Assembly (NCBI RefSeq): GCF_019880205.1
Contig: NZ_CP082292.1
Location: 186,001 to 250,000 of the forward strand
Direction: 5' to 3'
Length of the DNA: 64,000 nucleotides
Source: Pantoea alfalfae
GTDB lineage: Bacteria; Pseudomonadota; Gammaproteobacteria; Enterobacterales; Enterobacteriaceae
Shown: positions 1-12,358 of the stretch, one piece after another
Layout: each line of letters starts with the position of its first letter
Numbering within the stretch: position 1 is the first letter of the stretch
Notes under the pieces: generated by a model
Told to the model about the DNA's origin: nothing
Databases searched by the model: none
What the model saw: the letters and a program-made list of their open reading frames with translations, nothing else
Program-made: the position numbers and the translations under genes

Positions 1-2331
1 ATGGCGGACTACAGCCAGCCGGGCGATCTGATGGTGGTCTCCGCGGCAGGTTCAACCACCAACCAGCTGATTAGCTGGCTGAAGCTGAGCCAGAACGATC
101 GGCTCTCTGCGCATCAGGTGCAACAGGCTTTACGGCGCTACCAGAGCGAGCTAATCGGTGCGCTGCTGCCTGCTGAGATCGCCGAACCCTTAATCACTGC
201 ATTTATCCGCGATCTGGAAAAGCTGGCCGTACTGCTGGATGCGCCGATCACCGATGCGGTCTATGCCGACGTGGTCGGGCACGGTGAAATATGGTCGGCA
301 CGCCTGATGTCAGCGGTACTGAGCCAGCGTGATCTGCAGGCCTGCTGGCTGGATGCGCGTGAGTTTCTGCGTGCTGAACGTGCTGCTCAGCCGCAGGTGG
401 ATGAGGGTAAATCCTGGCCCCTGCTGCAGACTTTGCTGGCGCAGCATCCGCAAAAGCGCATCGTGGTAACCGGCTTTATCAGCCGCAACGATGCCGGTGA
501 AACCGTCCTGCTTGGCCGCAACGGCTCCGACTATTCCGCCACGCAGATTGGCGCGCTGGCGGGTGTAGGACGCGTGACCATCTGGAGCGATGTCGCGGGC
601 GTTTACAGCGCCGATCCCCGCAAAGTTTCTGATGCCTGTCTGCTGCCGCTGTTAAGGCTGGATGAAGCCAGTGAGCTGGCTCGCCTGGCTGCTCCGGTGC
701 TGCATACCCGCACGCTGCAGCCGGTTTCTGGCAGCGATATCGACCTGCAACTGCGCTGCAGCTATCAGCCAGAGCAGGGCTCAACCCGCATCGAGCGTGT
801 GCTGGCTTCAGGGACCGGGGCGCGCATCGTAACCAGCCACGATGATGTTTGCCTGATTGAGATTCAGCTGCCAGAGCAGCATGACTTCGCTATCCTGCAC
901 AAAGAGATCGATCTGCTGCTGAAGCGCGCGCAACTGCGCCCGCTGGCGTTTGGCGTCCATCCTGATCGTCAGCTGCTGCAACTCTGTTATACCTCCGAAG
1001 TGGTCAACAGCGCCTTCACGTTGCTACAGGACGCCGGTTTACCGGGTCATCTGCAGCTGCGCGACGGCCTGGCGCTGGTAGCGCTAGTGGGAGCAGGCGT
1101 TACCCGTAACCCGCTGCATACTCATCGCTTCTGGCAGCAGTTAAAAGATCAGCCTGTTGAATTCATCTGGCAGTCAGAAGATCACATCAGCGTGGTGGCG
1201 GTGCTGCGCGTCGGGCCGACCCAGCACCTGATTCAGGGACTGCATCAGTCACTGTTCCGCGCAGAAAAGCGCATCGGTCTGATGCTGTTTGGCAAAGGCA
1301 ATATCGGTTCACGCTGGCTGGAACTGTTTGCCCGCGATCAGGAAACGCTGTCAGCGCGCACCGGCTTTGAATTTGTGCTGGCGGGCGTCGCGGACAGCAG
1401 CCGCAGCCTGCTGAGCTATGACGGGCTGGATGCCAGTCGTGCACTCGCCTTCTTTGATGATGAGGCGGTGGAGCGCGATGAAGAGTCGCTGTTCCTGTGG
1501 ATGCGTGCTCACCCGTTCGATGACCTGGTGGTACTGGATGTCACGGCCAGTACACCCCTGGCGCAGCAGTATCTTGACTTTGCCAGCCACGGTTTTCATG
1601 TGATCAGCGCCAACAAGGTTGCGGGTGCGTCTGACAGCCAGACCTGGCGGCAGATTCGCGATGCCTTTACCAAAACCGGGCGTCACTGGCTCTATAACGC
1701 CACTGTTGGTGCTGGTCTGCCGATTAACTATACGGTGCGCGATCTGCGCGACAGCGGCGATACCATTCTGGCGATTAGCGGGATCTTCTCCGGTACGCTG
1801 TCGTGGCTGTTCCTGCAGTTTGATGGCACGGTGCCGTTTACCGAGCTGGTGGATCAGGCGTGGCAGCAGGGGTTAACCGAGCCTGATCCGCGCGCCGATC
1901 TCTCGGGTCAGGATGTGATGCGCAAACTGGTGATCCTTGCCCGTGAGGCGGGCTACAACATCGAGCCGGATCAGGTGCGGGTTGAATCGCTGGTGCCGAA
2001 CAACTGTCAGCAGGGATCTGTGGACCACTTCTTTGAAAATGGCGAAGAGCTGAACGAGCAGATGCTGCAGCGGCTGGAAGCCGCGCGGGAGATGGACCTG
2101 GTGCTGCGCTACGTTGCCCGTTTTGATGCTAACGGCAAGGCGCGCGTAGGTGTTGAAGCGGTGCGACCGGAGCACCCGCTGGCCGCGCTGCTGCCGTGCG
2201 ACAACGTCTTTGCCATTGAGAGCCGCTGGTATCGCGATAATCCGCTGGTGATCCGCGGGCCGGGCGCAGGCCGGGATGTCACCGCCGGCGCTATTCAGTC
2301 AGATATTAATCGCCTCGCACAACTGCTGTAA
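1..2331 (+). CDS. metL: Bifunctional aspartokinase II / homoserine dehydrogenase II, 5' end cut by window
   Basis: Catalyses the first and third steps from aspartate towards methionine: aspartate phosphorylation and NADPH-dependent reduction of aspartate semialdehyde to homoserine. The reading frame is open at base 1. By comparison with the 810-residue E. coli protein, 776 residues are present and about 34 N-terminal residues, including the kinase KFGGSS motif, lie outside the window. Visible parts are the rest of the kinase domain (GRNGSDYSAT near window residue 170), a linker, and the dehydrogenase domain beginning near window residue 426 with the nucleotide-binding GKGNIGS. The C-terminus (INRLAQLL) matches E. 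coli. It is normally the second gene of metBL, so metB should lie just upstream of the window. A terminator hairpin follows directly. Confidence 0.97.
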   Translation: MADYSQPGDLMVVSAAGSTTNQLISWLKLSQNDRLSAHQVQQALRRYQSELIGALLPAEIAEPLITAFIRDLEKLAVLLDAPITDAVYADVVGHGEIWSARLMSAVLSQRDLQACWLDAREFLRAERAAQPQVDEGKSWPLLQTLLAQHPQKRIVVTGFISRNDAGETVLLGRNGSDYSATQIGALAGVGRVTIWSDVAGVYSADPRKVSDACLLPLLRLDEASELARLAAPVLHTRTLQPVSGSDIDLQLRCSYQPEQGSTRIERVLASGTGARIVTSHDDVCLIEIQLPEQHDFAILHKEIDLLLKRAQLRPLAFGVHPDRQLLQLCYTSEVVNSAFTLLQDAGLPGHLQLRDGLALVALVGAGVTRNPLHTHRFWQQLKDQPVEFIWQSEDHISVVAVLRVGPTQHLIQGLHQSLFRAEKRIGLMLFGKGNIGSRWLELFARDQETLSARTGFEFVLAGVADSSRSLLSYDGLDASRALAFFDDEAVERDEESLFLWMRAHPFDDLVVLDVTASTPLAQQYLDFASHGFHVISANKVAGASDSQTWRQIRDAFTKTGRHWLYNATVGAGLPINYTVRDLRDSGDTILAISGIFSGTLSWLFLQFDGTVPFTELVDQAWQQGLTEPDPRADLSGQDVMRKLVILAREAGYNIEPDQVRVESLVPNNCQQGSVDHFFENGEELNEQMLQRLEAAREMDLVLRYVARFDANGKARVGVEAVRPEHPLAALLPCDNVFAIESRWYRDNPLVIRGPGAGRDVTAGAIQSDINRLAQLL

Positions 2332-2342
2332 TCCCTCCTCAT

Positions 2343-2364
2343 CAGGCGCTTCGGCGCCTGTTTT
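2343..2364 (+). terminator. Rho-independent terminator after metL
   Basis: Perfect 7-bp stem CAGGCGC/GCGCCTG with a TTCG loop followed by TTTT, 11 bases after the metL stop. It separates metBL transcription from metF. Confidence 0.85.
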
Positions 2365-2469
2365 CAAAGCGTTATCTCCTTCCTGTTGAAATCCCTTCAT
2401 GTTGATTGAAAATTGATCACGTCAGTTGACCATTTTTACGTTGACGGCACACTGAGATTGCGTCATTTT

Positions 2470-2501
2470 GAACATCTGGACGTCTAAACGTGTAGATGTT
2501 T
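2470..2501 (+). promoter_or_regulatory. Four tandem MetJ boxes upstream of metF
   Basis: Four contiguous 8-mers resemble the MetJ consensus AGACGTCT: GAACATCT (5/8), GGACGTCT (7/8), AAACGTGT (6/8) and AGATGTTT (6/8). They lie 33 bases before the metF start. MetJ with S-adenosylmethionine represses metF in E. coli through such tandem boxes, so the same control is inferred here. Confidence 0.8.
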
Positions 2502-2524
2502 TCAGGCCGATTATTAATCAGTGA

Positions 2525-3433
<909 letters not shown>

Positions 3434-3452
3434 CCGCTCTGCCTGATCCCGT

Positions 3453-3479
3453 AAAAAAGTCGGGAAATTCCCGACTTTT
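3453..3479. terminator. Bidirectional terminator between metF and ppc
   Basis: Hairpin with stem AAAGTCGGGAA/TTCCCGACTTT, A-rich on the left and T-rich on the right, so it can stop transcription from both converging genes. Confidence 0.85.
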
Positions 3480-3528
3480 CTATTGCTGCTCTCCGGCGGC
3501 GCGGAGTGGGGGCCGCGCCTGATCAGGA

Positions 3529-6180
3529 TTAACCGGTATTGCGCATGCCTGCTGCGACACCCGCAATCGTCACCATCAGAGCCTGCTCAACGCGGGCATC
3601 CGGTTCTTCACCCCGCGCTTCCTGCGCACGGGAACGATGCAGCAGTTCTGCCTGGAGTACGTTGAGCGGATCGGTATAGACGTTACGCAGCGCAATCGAC
3701 TCGGCAATCCACGGCTGGTCAGCCATCAGGTGCGAGTCGTTGGCGATGGTCAGTACCGCTTTAATATCGGCATCAAGCTGATCGCGTAGCTGTTTGCCCA
3801 GCGGCCAGAGTGATTTGTCGACCAGACGCTGATCGTAATATTCCGCCAGCCACAGGTCCGCTTTCGAGAACACCATCTCCAGCATGCCCAGACGGGTTGA
3901 GAAGAACGGCCAGTCGCGGCACATCGCTTCCAGCTGATCCTGATGACCGGCCGCCATCGCCTGCTGCAGGGCAGCACCGGCACCGAGCCAGGCAGGCAGC
4001 ATCAGGCGGTTCTGCGTCCAGGCAAAAATCCACGGGATCGCACGTAGCGACTCCACGCCACCGGTAGGACGGCGTTTAGCCGGACGTGAGCCGAGCGGTA
4101 ATTTACCCAGTTCCTGCTCCGGCGTCGCCGAACGGAAGTAGGGGACGAAGTCTGCATTTTCACGCACATACCCGCGATACATTGCGCAGGAGTCAGCAGA
4201 GAGCTGATCCATGATGTCGCGCCATTCGCGTTTTGGCTCCGGTGGTGGCATCAGGTTCGCTTCCAGAATCGCGCCGGTGTAGAGCGACAGGCTGGCGATC
4301 GTCACGGCTGGTAAACCATATTTAAAGCGGATCATCTCGCCCTGTTCGGTCACACGCAGACCGCCGCGCAGGCTGCCTGGCGGTTGTGACAGCAGCGCAG
4401 CATGGGCAGGTGCGCCGCCACGGCCAATGCTGCCGCCGCGTCCGTGGAACAGCGTCAGTGAAATCCCGGCTTTTTCGCAGGTTTTAATCAGCGCATCCTG
4501 TGCCTGATACTGCGCCCAGCTGGCGGCCATCACACCGGCATCTTTCGCCGAGTCAGAATAGCCAATCATCACCATCTGTTTGCCCTGAATAAAGCCGCGA
4601 TACCAGTCGATGCTCAGTAACTGGCTCATCACGTCGTTTGCGTTGTTCAGGTCATCCAGTGTTTCAAACAGCGGTGCAACCGGCATCGCATAGCCGATAC
4701 CTGCTTCTTTCAGCAGCAGATGCACGGCCAGCACGTCGGACGGGGTTTTCGCCATCGAAATAACATAAGCGGCGATAGAGCCTTGTGGCGCTTCAGCCGC
4801 AACGCGACAGGTCTCCAGCACTTCACGCGTCTCATCGCTGGGTTCCCAGCTGCGTGGCAGCAATGGGCGTTTGGAGTTCAGTTCACGGATCAGGAAGGCC
4901 TGTTTGTCTGCTTCGGACCAGCTTTCATAATCGCCGAGGCCCAGGTAACGGGTGACTTCAGCAATCGCCTCTGTATGGCGGGTACTTTCCTGACGCAGAT
5001 CGATACGCACCAGCGGCACGCCGAAGCATTTCACGCGGCGCAGCGTATCGAGCAACTGACCGTTGGCAATAATGCCCATGCCGCACTGTTGCAGTGACTG
5101 ATAGATGGCATACAACGGGTCCCACAGCTGATCGTTTGAGACCAGCAAATCGGCCGGACGCGGCAGACGCTCACCTTTCAGGCGGCGTTCCAGGAATGAC
5201 TGGGTAGACATTAACTGGCTGCGCAGGCGTTTCAGGATTACGCGATAAGGTTCCAGCGCTTCCGGATCGCCGCTGAGCTCGCGGATCTCTTCGCTGCACT
5301 CGGACATCGACAGCTCGGAAATCAATACGCCGATATCACGCAGGAACAGGTCTGTGGCTTTCCAGCGGCTTAGCTGCATCACATGGCGGGTGATCGATGC
5401 CGTGACGTTCGGGTTACCGTCGCGGTCGCCACCCATCCAGGAGGTGAACTGAACCGGCACGAAATCGACCGGCAGCTTAATGCCAAAGGCCTCTTCGACC
5501 TGCTCATTCAGCTCACGCAGGAAGGCAGGAACGCCTTCCCACAGGCTGTTTTCCACGACGGCGAAGCCCCATTTGGCTTCGTCGACAGGGGTCGGACGAT
5601 ATTTACGGATCTCATCGGTGTGCCACGCCTGTGCCACCAGCTGACGCAGACGGCGCATAATCTGGTTACGCTCGTAGTCGGAGACGTCGCTGTGGTCGAG
5701 CTGTTTCAGACAGCTGTTCACTTCAACCAGCTTGTGAATCAGCGTACGGCGGGTGATTTCGGTCGGGTGCGCAGTCAGCACCAGCTCCAGCGACAGCGAC
5801 TCAATGGCCGCCAGAATGTCGGTTTCGCTGATATCTTTCTGCTGCTTCAGGGTATCAAAGGTCTTTTTCAGCAGTTCAGGATGGTTCTCACCTTCGCCGC
5901 TCTGCGAGATGGTCTGATACTGCTCAGCCACGTTGGTGAGGTTCAGAAACTGGCTGAATGCGCGTGCAACCGGCAGAAGCTCCTCGTTGGAGAGGTTCTG
6001 CAGCGTATTGAGCAGCTCTTTACGATGAGTATCATTGCCTGCACGGGATGACTTGGAGAGCTTACGGATGGTTTCCACCTGGTCGAGGATGTTCTCTCCC
6101 AGTGCATCCTTAATCGTATCCCCGAGCAGTTTGCCGAGCATACTGACATTACTTCGCATTGCGGAATATTGTTCGTTCAT
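3529..6180 (-). CDS. ppc: Phosphoenolpyruvate carboxylase
   Basis: Anaplerotic enzyme that carboxylates phosphoenolpyruvate to oxaloacetate. It has 883 residues, the same length as the E. coli enzyme. Catalytic His138 sits in LVLTAHPTE. The glycine-rich [14 protein letters not shown] loop and the [15 protein letters not shown] segment are intact. The C-terminus ends in GMRNTG, as expected for this family. The ATG at 6180 gives the conserved N-terminus [12 protein letters not shown]. The gene is transcribed alone and converges with metF. Confidence 0.98.
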   Translation of the reverse strand: MNEQYSAMRSNVSMLGKLLGDTIKDALGENILDQVETIRKLSKSSRAGNDTHRKELLNTLQNLSNEELLPVARAFSQFLNLTNVAEQYQTISQSGEGENHPELLKKTFDTLKQQKDISETDILAAIESLSLELVLTAHPTEITRRTLIHKLVEVNSCLKQLDHSDVSDYERNQIMRRLRQLVAQAWHTDEIRKYRPTPVDEAKWGFAVVENSLWEGVPAFLRELNEQVEEAFGIKLPVDFVPVQFTSWMGGDRDGNPNVTASITRHVMQLSRWKATDLFLRDIGVLISELSMSECSEEIRELSGDPEALEPYRVILKRLRSQLMSTQSFLERRLKGERLPRPADLLVSNDQLWDPLYAIYQSLQQCGMGIIANGQLLDTLRRVKCFGVPLVRIDLRQESTRHTEAIAEVTRYLGLGDYESWSEADKQAFLIRELNSKRPLLPRSWEPSDETREVLETCRVAAEAPQGSIAAYVISMAKTPSDVLAVHLLLKEAGIGYAMPVAPLFETLDDLNNANDVMSQLLSIDWYRGFIQGKQMVMIGYSDSAKDAGVMAASWAQYQAQDALIKTCEKAGISLTLFHGRGGSIGRGGAPAHAALLSQPPGSLRGGLRVTEQGEMIRFKYGLPAVTIASLSLYTGAILEANLMPPPEPKREWRDIMDQLSADSCAMYRGYVRENADFVPYFRSATPEQELGKLPLGSRPAKRRPTGGVESLRAIPWIFAWTQNRLMLPAWLGAGAALQQAMAAGHQDQLEAMCRDWPFFSTRLGMLEMVFSKADLWLAEYYDQRLVDKSLWPLGKQLRDQLDADIKAVLTIANDSHLMADQPWIAESIALRNVYTDPLNVLQAELLHRSRAQEARGEEPDARVEQALMVTIAGVAAGMRNTG

Positions 6181-6532
6181 TGGACCCTGACACCCTTATC
6201 GTCTTTAAAAACTTCTACACCCGACCTTTCAGGCAGCAAAAAATCAGCAACATCGTGTTCCCGATACTCTAAAGGGAACCGGCTCCGTTGCCGCCTGTCC
6301 GCATTCTGAAACGTTCTGGATAATCACCCGGTGGGCATAACATCGTCTTTTATCTAGCCACGTAATGTTGCGTTCGTCAAATGCGTTAAAGTGCGCTGAA
6401 GATGGCGCTAACTAACGGAAATTCACAGAATTTATCGGGAAGGAAGCGGGATAAGTTATTCTTATTGTTAATTCACGCAGAATGAGGGGGCATTTTGCTG
6501 TTAATACAGTGAAATGCCCCATTTACTGTCAA
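6181..6532. other. Intergenic region between ppc and argE
   Basis: 352 bases without a supported gene. The left part should carry the ppc promoter on the minus strand; I could not pick convincing -35/-10 boxes. The right end holds the stem-loop after argE. The short plus-strand frame starting at 6482 runs into argE antisense and is not supported. Confidence 0.6.
6487..6520 (-). terminator. Stem-loop downstream of argE
   Basis: Outer stem GGGGCATTT/AAATGCCCC (9 bp) with an inner CTGT/ACAG stem, 13 bases past the argE stop. The run of T expected for a classical terminator is weak on the minus strand, so it may instead be a 3'-end stabilising structure. Confidence 0.55.
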
Positions 6533-7681
6533 TCAGTGACAAAAATGCTGCACAACCTGACTGATAAGCGCCCGGGTCGGCTTAATAAATGCCGTATCGA
6601 TAAATTCATCTGGCTGATGTGCCTGATTTATGGAACCCGGACCCAGGACCAGCGTCGGGCAGAGCTGCTGAATAAACGGCGCTTCGGTGCAGTAGTTCAC
6701 CACCTCGGTTGGCGTACCCAGTAATTTCTCAACCACACTCACCAGCTCATGATTCGCCGGACACTCATAACCCGGAATCGGAGGATGCAGTTCGGCCACC
6801 GTGACACGGCCAGGCCAGCGTGCACTCACCGGTGCCAGCGCCTCGTTCAGTAAACCATCCAGATCGCCCAGCGACAGGCCCGGCAGCGGACGGATATCCA
6901 TATGCAGTTCACAGCAGGCGCAGATACGGTTAGCGGCGTCTCCGCCATGAATATGGCCGAAATTCATGGTGGGATAGGGGATGGCAAAGCCGTCATGGTG
7001 ATAACGCTCCTGCAGCGTGTTACGCAGTTGCATCAGATGGGTGATCGACTCATGCATCAGTTCAATGGCATTGACGCCACGCGCCGGATCGCTGGAATGG
7101 CCCGATTTCCCTTCAATACGAATCACGTTGGACAGATGGCCCTTGTGCGCGCGCACCGGTTTCAGCGAGGTCGGTTCACCGATGATGGCGCAGTCGGGAC
7201 GCAGTTGCGTTGATTCCGAAAAATATTTGGCACCCGCCATGGTGGTCTCTTCATCGGCTGTGGCGAGGATATAGAGCGGCTTACTCAGTGTGCTGACATC
7301 CACATCGCGCAGCGTATCGAGAATAAAGGCGAAGAAGCCTTTCATGTCTGCCGTGCCCAGACCATAGAGCTTGTTGTCGTGCTCGGTCAGGGTAAAGGGA
7401 TCGCGCGTCCAGCGGCCATCGTCAAAGGGAACGGTATCCGTATGACCCGCTAACAGCAGGCCGCCCGCTCCGTTGCCGGTTCGCGCCAGCATGTTAAATT
7501 TATTGCGGGTGCCGGGCACCGGTTGCACTTCAACGCTGAAGCCAAGGTCGCGGAACCAGCCGGCCAGCAAATTGATTAAAGTTTCATTACTCTGATCCAG
7601 TGCGGCATCGGTTGCACTGATCGACGGTGTGGCGATTAACTGGCTGTACAGTTCAATAAAAGGCGGTAATTTTGTCTTCAC
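6533..7681 (-). CDS. argE: N-acetylornithine deacetylase
   Basis: Hydrolyses N2-acetylornithine to ornithine, completing the acetylated part of arginine synthesis. It is a zinc metallopeptidase-fold enzyme of the M20 family. Metal-binding [15 protein letters not shown] and [11 protein letters not shown] are all present. The frame opens further upstream, but GTG at 7681 is the better start. It gives 382 residues (E. coli 383), the conserved N-terminus [11 protein letters not shown], and an AAGGA ribosome-binding site eight bases before it. The longer frame would run through the ARG boxes. It is divergent from argCBGH and shares an operator region with it. Confidence 0.96.
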   Translation of the reverse strand: MKTKLPPFIELYSQLIATPSISATDAALDQSNETLINLLAGWFRDLGFSVEVQPVPGTRNKFNMLARTGNGAGGLLLAGHTDTVPFDDGRWTRDPFTLTEHDNKLYGLGTADMKGFFAFILDTLRDVDVSTLSKPLYILATADEETTMAGAKYFSESTQLRPDCAIIGEPTSLKPVRAHKGHLSNVIRIEGKSGHSSDPARGVNAIELMHESITHLMQLRNTLQERYHHDGFAIPYPTMNFGHIHGGDAANRICACCELHMDIRPLPGLSLGDLDGLLNEALAPVSARWPGRVTVAELHPPIPGYECPANHELVSVVEKLLGTPTEVVNYCTEAPFIQQLCPTLVLGPGSINQAHQPDEFIDTAFIKPTRALISQVVQHFCH

Positions 7682-7702
7682 TGTTGGCGGTCCTTGGGTT
7701 AG

Positions 7703-7745
7703 GATGTATCCATATTCATGCAGTAATAGTGAATAAAAATACATT
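7703..7745. promoter_or_regulatory. ARG boxes in the divergent argE-argC control region
   Basis: Two matches to the ArgR consensus TGAAT-N4-ATTCA lie between the divergent genes: TGTATCCATATTCA at 7705-7718 and TGAATAAAAATACA at 7730-7743. Each differs from the conserved bases at one position. ArgR with arginine represses the E. coli argE/argCBH region through paired boxes, and the same is inferred here. Confidence 0.75.
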
Positions 7746-7848
7746 AACGTCCTCTGCAAGGGAACCTTAAATCACTGCAGATGACAGGGTGGGTAACGGG
7801 GCAAGGCCGCGACCCGGAACGTGCGACTGTAAAAAGGGTTACAGCCTG

Positions 7849-8853
7849 ATGTTGAATACGCTGATCGTTGGTGCCAGTGGTTATGCTGGTGTTGAGCTTG
7901 CCACCTTCCTGAATCGCCATCCACATATCAACATAACCGCTTTGGCGGTTTCGGCGCAAAGCCCTGATGCCGGCAAGCGCCTGTCCGATCTCCATCCGCA
8001 GCTGAAAGGCGTGGTGGATTTACCACTGCAGCCGCTGAGCAGCGCGGAGGAGTGGGCAGACAAAGTGGATGTCGTGTTCCTGGCGACGGCCCACGAAGTC
8101 AGCCACGACCTGGCCCCGGAATTTCTCAAGGCTGGCTGTGTGGTATTCGACCTGTCGGGTGCGTTCCGCGTTAACGACGCTGATTTTTACACCCGTTTCT
8201 ACGGTTTCACGCATCAGCATGGCGACTGGCTCGATAAAGCCGTTTACGGCCTGGCGGAATATCAGCATGAGAAAATTCAGCAGGCGCAGCTGGTGGCGGT
8301 ACCCGGTTGCTACCCGACCGCGGCTCAGCTGGCACTGAAACCTCTGGTGGATGCGGGACTGTTAAACGATGCGCAGTGGCCGGTTATTAACGCCACCAGC
8401 GGCGTGAGCGGTGCCGGACGTAAAGCCAGTGTCGGGACCAGCTTCTGCGAAGTGAGCCTGCAGCCTTACGGTCTGTTTAATCATCGTCACCACCCGGAAA
8501 TTGTCGCGCACCTCGGTACGCCAGTGATCTTTACACCGCACCTGGGGAGCTTCCCGCGCGGTATCCTGGCGACCATCACCTGCCGTCTGAAAGCGGGTGT
8601 CAGCCGCGAAGATATCGCTGCCGTCTTCCATCGTGCCTATGACGACAAGCCGCTGGTGCGCCTCTACGATAAGGGCGTACCGGCGCTGAAAGCCGTTGTC
8701 GGCCTGCCTTACTGCGATATCGGTTTTGAAGTGCAGGACGAACATCTGATTGTTGTAGCAGCCGAAGATAATCTGCTGAAAGGGGCGGCATCGCAGGCAG
8801 TACAGTGCCTGAACATCCGGTTCGGCTTCCCTGAAACGCAGTCACTGATTTAA
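7849..8853 (+). CDS. argC: N-acetyl-gamma-glutamyl-phosphate reductase
   Basis: Reduces N-acetylglutamyl phosphate to the semialdehyde with NADPH. It has 334 residues, as in E. coli, when started at ATG 7849 ([14 protein letters not shown]). An upstream in-frame ATG at 7789 would add 20 unconserved residues. The nucleotide-binding GASGYAG is at residues 8-14 and the catalytic cysteine, about residue 154, is in [10 protein letters not shown]. It is the first gene of argCBGH, with 14 bases to argB. Confidence 0.97.
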   Translation: MLNTLIVGASGYAGVELATFLNRHPHINITALAVSAQSPDAGKRLSDLHPQLKGVVDLPLQPLSSAEEWADKVDVVFLATAHEVSHDLAPEFLKAGCVVFDLSGAFRVNDADFYTRFYGFTHQHGDWLDKAVYGLAEYQHEKIQQAQLVAVPGCYPTAAQLALKPLVDAGLLNDAQWPVINATSGVSGAGRKASVGTSFCEVSLQPYGLFNHRHHPEIVAHLGTPVIFTPHLGSFPRGILATITCRLKAGVSREDIAAVFHRAYDDKPLVRLYDKGVPALKAVVGLPYCDIGFEVQDEHLIVVAAEDNLLKGAASQAVQCLNIRFGFPETQSLI

Positions 8854-8867
8854 CGGATAACTAAACC

Positions 8868-9644
8868 ATGACTAATCCATTGATTATTAAGCTGGGCGGT
8901 GTGCTGTTAGACAGCGAAGAAGCGCTGGCGCGCTTGTTTGAAGCACTGCTTAACTATCGTAGCGCTCATCAGCGTCCGCTGATCATCGTCCACGGCGGCG
9001 GCTGCCTGGTGGATGAGCTGATGAAAAAGCTGGCGCTGCCGGTGATGAAGAAAAATGGCCTGCGCGTCACCCCGGCCGATCAGATTGACATTATTACCGG
9101 TGCGCTGGCGGGAACCGCGAATAAAACGCTGCTGGCCTGGGCGAAAAAATCGGGCATCAACGCGGTCGGCCTCTGCCTGGGCGATGCGGGCATCGTCAAT
9201 GTCGCCCCGTTTGATGAAGAACTCGGCCATGTTGGCCATGCAATGCCGGGAGATCCGGCCTTGCTGAACACCCTGCTGGCGGCCGGTTATATGCCGGTGG
9301 TGAGCTCCATTGGCATTACTGACAGCGGCGACCTGATGAACGTCAACGCTGACCAGGCGGCGACCGCACTGGCCTCAACGCTGGGCGCCGATCTGGTTCT
9401 GTTGTCAGACGTCAGTGGTATTCTCGACGGCAAAGGTCAGCGCATCGAAGAGATGACCGCCGACAAAGCTGAGCAGCTGATTACCCAGGGCATTATTACT
9501 GACGGCATGATTGTTAAAGTGCACGCTGCGCTTGATGCGGCGCGTACGCTGGGCCGTCCGGTGGATATTGCCAGCTGGCGTCACGCTGAGCGGCTGCCTG
9601 ACCTGTTTAACGGCGTGTCTATTGGCACCCGGATTCTCGCTTAA
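8868..9644 (+). CDS. argB: N-acetylglutamate kinase
   Basis: Phosphorylates N-acetylglutamate, the second step of arginine synthesis. It has 258 residues, equal to the E. coli enzyme. The N-terminal IIKLGG holds the phosphate-binding lysine (Lys8). The HGGG loop and the C-terminal LLSDVSGIL and GMIVKVHAA segments are typical. It is the second gene of argCBGH, with a gap of 24 bases to argG. Confidence 0.97.
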   Translation: MTNPLIIKLGGVLLDSEEALARLFEALLNYRSAHQRPLIIVHGGGCLVDELMKKLALPVMKKNGLRVTPADQIDIITGALAGTANKTLLAWAKKSGINAVGLCLGDAGIVNVAPFDEELGHVGHAMPGDPALLNTLLAAGYMPVVSSIGITDSGDLMNVNADQAATALASTLGADLVLLSDVSGILDGKGQRIEEMTADKAEQLITQGIITDGMIVKVHAALDAARTLGRPVDIASWRHAERLPDLFNGVSIGTRILA

Positions 9645-9668
9645 CGACTCTGATTCAAGGATTACGAA

Positions 9669-10886
9669 ATGCAAACGCAAAACATCAAAAAAATCGTTCT
9701 GGCTTACTCCGGTGGTCTTGATACGTCAGCCATTATTCCATGGCTGAAAGAGAACTACGGCGGCTGTGAAGTGGTCGCTTTCGTAGCGGACATCGGTCAG
9801 GAGCGCGGCGATCTGGAAGGTGTAGAGAAGAAAGCCCTGCAGTCCGGCGCATCTGAATGCCACGTGGTTGACCTGCGTGAAGAGTTTATCAGCGACTACG
9901 TCTATCCGGTGCTGCAGACCGGTGCGCTGTATGAAGGCACCTATCTGCTGGGCACCTCAATGGCGCGTCCTATCATCGCTAAAGCCCAGGTTGAGCTGGC
10001 GCTGAAAGTGGGCGCAGATGCGCTGTGTCACGGCGCAACCGGTAAAGGGAATGACCAGGTGCGTTTCGAAACCACCTACACCGCGCTGGCACCGCAGCTC
10101 AAAGTGGTGGCACCGTGGCGTGAATGGAACCTGCGTTCACGTGAAGCGCTGCTGGACTACCTGAAAGAGCGCAACATCCCGACCACCGCGTCGCTGGAAA
10201 AAATCTACAGCCGTGACGAAAACGCCTGGCACATCTCCACCGAAGGCGGCGTGCTGGAAAGCCCGGCCAGTGCACCGAATAAAGATTGCTGGGTCTGGAC
10301 TGTCGATCCGCTGGACGCCCCTGACCAGCCTGAAGAAGTGACCGTAACCGTGGAAAAAGGTCGGGTTGTGGCGGTTAACGGCGAAAAACTGAGTCCGTTC
10401 CAGTGTCTGGAAAAACTCAACGTGCTGGGCGCAAAGCATGGCGTTGGCCGTATCGATATCGTTGAAAACCGTCTGGTGGGCATTAAATCCCGCGGCTGCT
10501 ACGAAACCCCGGGCGGCACCATCATGGTGAATGCGCTGCGTGCGGTTGAGCAGCTGGTGCTGGATCGCGATAGCTTCAAATGGCGTGAGCAGCTGGGTCA
10601 CGAGATGTCTTACGTGGTTTATGACGGCCGCTGGTTCGCACCGCTGCGTAAGTCAATTCAGGCTGCTGCTGAATCGCTGGCGGAAGACGTTAACGGTGAA
10701 GTGGTGCTGCAGCTTTATAAAGGCCAGGCGACAGCCACCCAGAAGCGTTCCGCGAACAGCCTCTACTCAGAAGAGTTCGCCACCTTTGGTGAAGATGAGG
10801 TCTACGATCACCGTCATGCGGGCGGCTTTATCCGTCTGTTCTCGCTCTCTTCGCGTATCCGCGCCCTGAACGAGCAGAAGAAGTAA
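9669..10886 (+). CDS. argG: Argininosuccinate synthase (short, type 1 form)
   Basis: Joins citrulline and aspartate using ATP to form argininosuccinate. It has 405 residues, with the P-loop AYSGGLDTS at residues 12-20 and [13 protein letters not shown] in the middle. The length and N-terminus fit the widespread type 1 subfamily, not the roughly 447-residue type 2 enzyme of E. coli K-12. In E. coli argG is at a distant locus. Here it lies between argB and argH, so all steps from argC to argH except the carbamoyltransferase are in one operon. Confidence 0.97.
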   Translation: MQTQNIKKIVLAYSGGLDTSAIIPWLKENYGGCEVVAFVADIGQERGDLEGVEKKALQSGASECHVVDLREEFISDYVYPVLQTGALYEGTYLLGTSMARPIIAKAQVELALKVGADALCHGATGKGNDQVRFETTYTALAPQLKVVAPWREWNLRSREALLDYLKERNIPTTASLEKIYSRDENAWHISTEGGVLESPASAPNKDCWVWTVDPLDAPDQPEEVTVTVEKGRVVAVNGEKLSPFQCLEKLNVLGAKHGVGRIDIVENRLVGIKSRGCYETPGGTIMVNALRAVEQLVLDRDSFKWREQLGHEMSYVVYDGRWFAPLRKSIQAAAESLAEDVNGEVVLQLYKGQATATQKRSANSLYSEEFATFGEDEVYDHRHAGGFIRLFSLSSRIRALNEQKK

Positions 10887-10926
10887 TTTTCAGGCGGGGT
10901 GCGCCTCGCCTCACAGTTTTCATTCA

Positions 10927-10954
10927 GGGGCGGCATTTATGCCGCCTCTTGTTT
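10927..10954 (+). terminator. Stem-loop between argG and argH
   Basis: 10-bp stem GGGGCGGCAT/ATGCCGCCTC (one G-T pair) with a two-base loop, followed by TTGTTT. It lies within the argCBGH operon, so it may attenuate or stabilise the transcript rather than end it. It sits 22 bases before the argH start. Confidence 0.55.
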
Positions 10955-10976
10955 AACGATTCAGAGGAGTTTTCAC

Positions 10977-12350
10977 ATGGCACTTTGGGGTGGACGGTTT
11001 ACTCAGGCAGCGGATCAGCGTTTTAAACAGTTCAATGACTCGCTGCGCTTCGATTACCGCCTGGCTGAGCAGGACATCATTGGCTCTGTTGCCTGGTCCA
11101 AAGCGCTGGTGACGGTCAATGTTCTGACTCAGGATGAGCAGCAGCAGCTGGAAGCAGCGCTGAATGCGTTACTGGATGACGTGCGTGAGAATCCTGAACA
11201 GATCCTGCAGAGCGACGCCGAAGATATCCACAGCTGGGTTGAAGGCAAGCTGATCGACAAAGTCGGTGCGCTGGGTAAAAAGCTGCATACCGGCCGTAGC
11301 CGTAACGATCAGGTCGCGACCGATCTGAAACTGTGGTGCAAGGTGCAGATTGAGGCGCTGCTGGGAGCCACGCGTGATCTTCAGCAGGCACTGGTGGTCA
11401 CCGCGGAAGTGAATCAGGATGCGGTGATGCCTGGCTACACCCACCTGCAGCGTGCGCAGCCGGTGACATTTGCGCACTGGTGTCTGGCCTACGTTGAAAT
11501 GCTGGCGCGTGACGAGAGCCGTCTGCAGGATACCCTGAAGCGGCTTGATGTCAGCCCGCTGGGCTGTGGCGCTCTGGCTGGTACCGCTTACGAGATCGAT
11601 CGTCAGCAACTGGCTGGCTGGCTGGGCTTTGCTTCTGCAACGCGCAATAGTCTGGATACGGTATCAGATCGCGATCACGTGCTGGAGCTGCTGTCTGATG
11701 CGGCCATTGGCATGGTGCATCTGTCGCGTTTTGCTGAAGATATGATCTTCTTCAATACCGGCGAAGCGGGCTTTATTGAGCTGTCAGATAAAGTCACTTC
11801 TGGCTCATCGCTGATGCCGCAGAAGAAAAACCCGGATGCGCTGGAGCTGATTCGCGGCAAGTGTGGTCGGGTGCAGGGCGCACTGACCGGCATGATGATG
11901 ACGCTGAAAGGTTTGCCACTTGCCTACAACAAAGATATGCAGGAAGACAAAGAGGGGCTGTTTGACGCGCTCGACACCTGGCTCGACTGTCTGCATATGT
12001 CCGTACTGGTGCTGGATGGCCTGCAGGTTAAGCGTCCGCGCTGCCAGGAAGCGGCGGAACAGGGTTACGCAAACTCCACCGAACTGGCTGACTATCTGGT
12101 CGCTAAAGGTGTGCCATTCCGTGAAGCACACCATATCGTCGGGGAAGTGGTGGTTGCTGCCATCGGGCAGGGCGTGGCGCTGGAAGCGTTGTCGCTGGCG
12201 CAGTTGCAGCAGTTCAGCTCGGTGATTGGCGAGGATGTTTATCCGATTCTGGCGCTACAATCCTGTCTGGATAAGCGTAATGCGCAGGGCGGTGTCTCGC
12301 CACAGCAGGTTGCGCGTGCCATCGGTGATGCTAAGCAGCGTCTGGCGTGA
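10977..12350 (+). CDS. argH: Argininosuccinate lyase
   Basis: Cleaves argininosuccinate to arginine and fumarate, the last step of the pathway. It has 457 residues, the E. coli length, when started at ATG 10977 ([13 protein letters not shown]) behind an AGGAG site. The longer frame from 10899 reads through the intergenic stem-loop. The signature [11 protein letters not shown] is at residues 276-286, with His156 in [10 protein letters not shown]. It is the last gene of the operon. Confidence 0.97.
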   Translation: MALWGGRFTQAADQRFKQFNDSLRFDYRLAEQDIIGSVAWSKALVTVNVLTQDEQQQLEAALNALLDDVRENPEQILQSDAEDIHSWVEGKLIDKVGALGKKLHTGRSRNDQVATDLKLWCKVQIEALLGATRDLQQALVVTAEVNQDAVMPGYTHLQRAQPVTFAHWCLAYVEMLARDESRLQDTLKRLDVSPLGCGALAGTAYEIDRQQLAGWLGFASATRNSLDTVSDRDHVLELLSDAAIGMVHLSRFAEDMIFFNTGEAGFIELSDKVTSGSSLMPQKKNPDALELIRGKCGRVQGALTGMMMTLKGLPLAYNKDMQEDKEGLFDALDTWLDCLHMSVLVLDGLQVKRPRCQEAAEQGYANSTELADYLVAKGVPFREAHHIVGEVVVAAIGQGVALEALSLAQLQQFSSVIGEDVYPILALQSCLDKRNAQGGVSPQQVARAIGDAKQRLA

Positions 12351-12358
12351 TTGAGAAG

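Noticed and set aside
5383-6051. 222-codon plus-strand frame inside ppc
   Set aside because: It is the antisense shadow of the conserved ppc coding sequence, caused by codon bias; no independent start signal.
6482-6724. 80-codon plus-strand frame at the end of argE
   Set aside because: It begins in the argE 3' stem-loop and is mostly antisense to argE.
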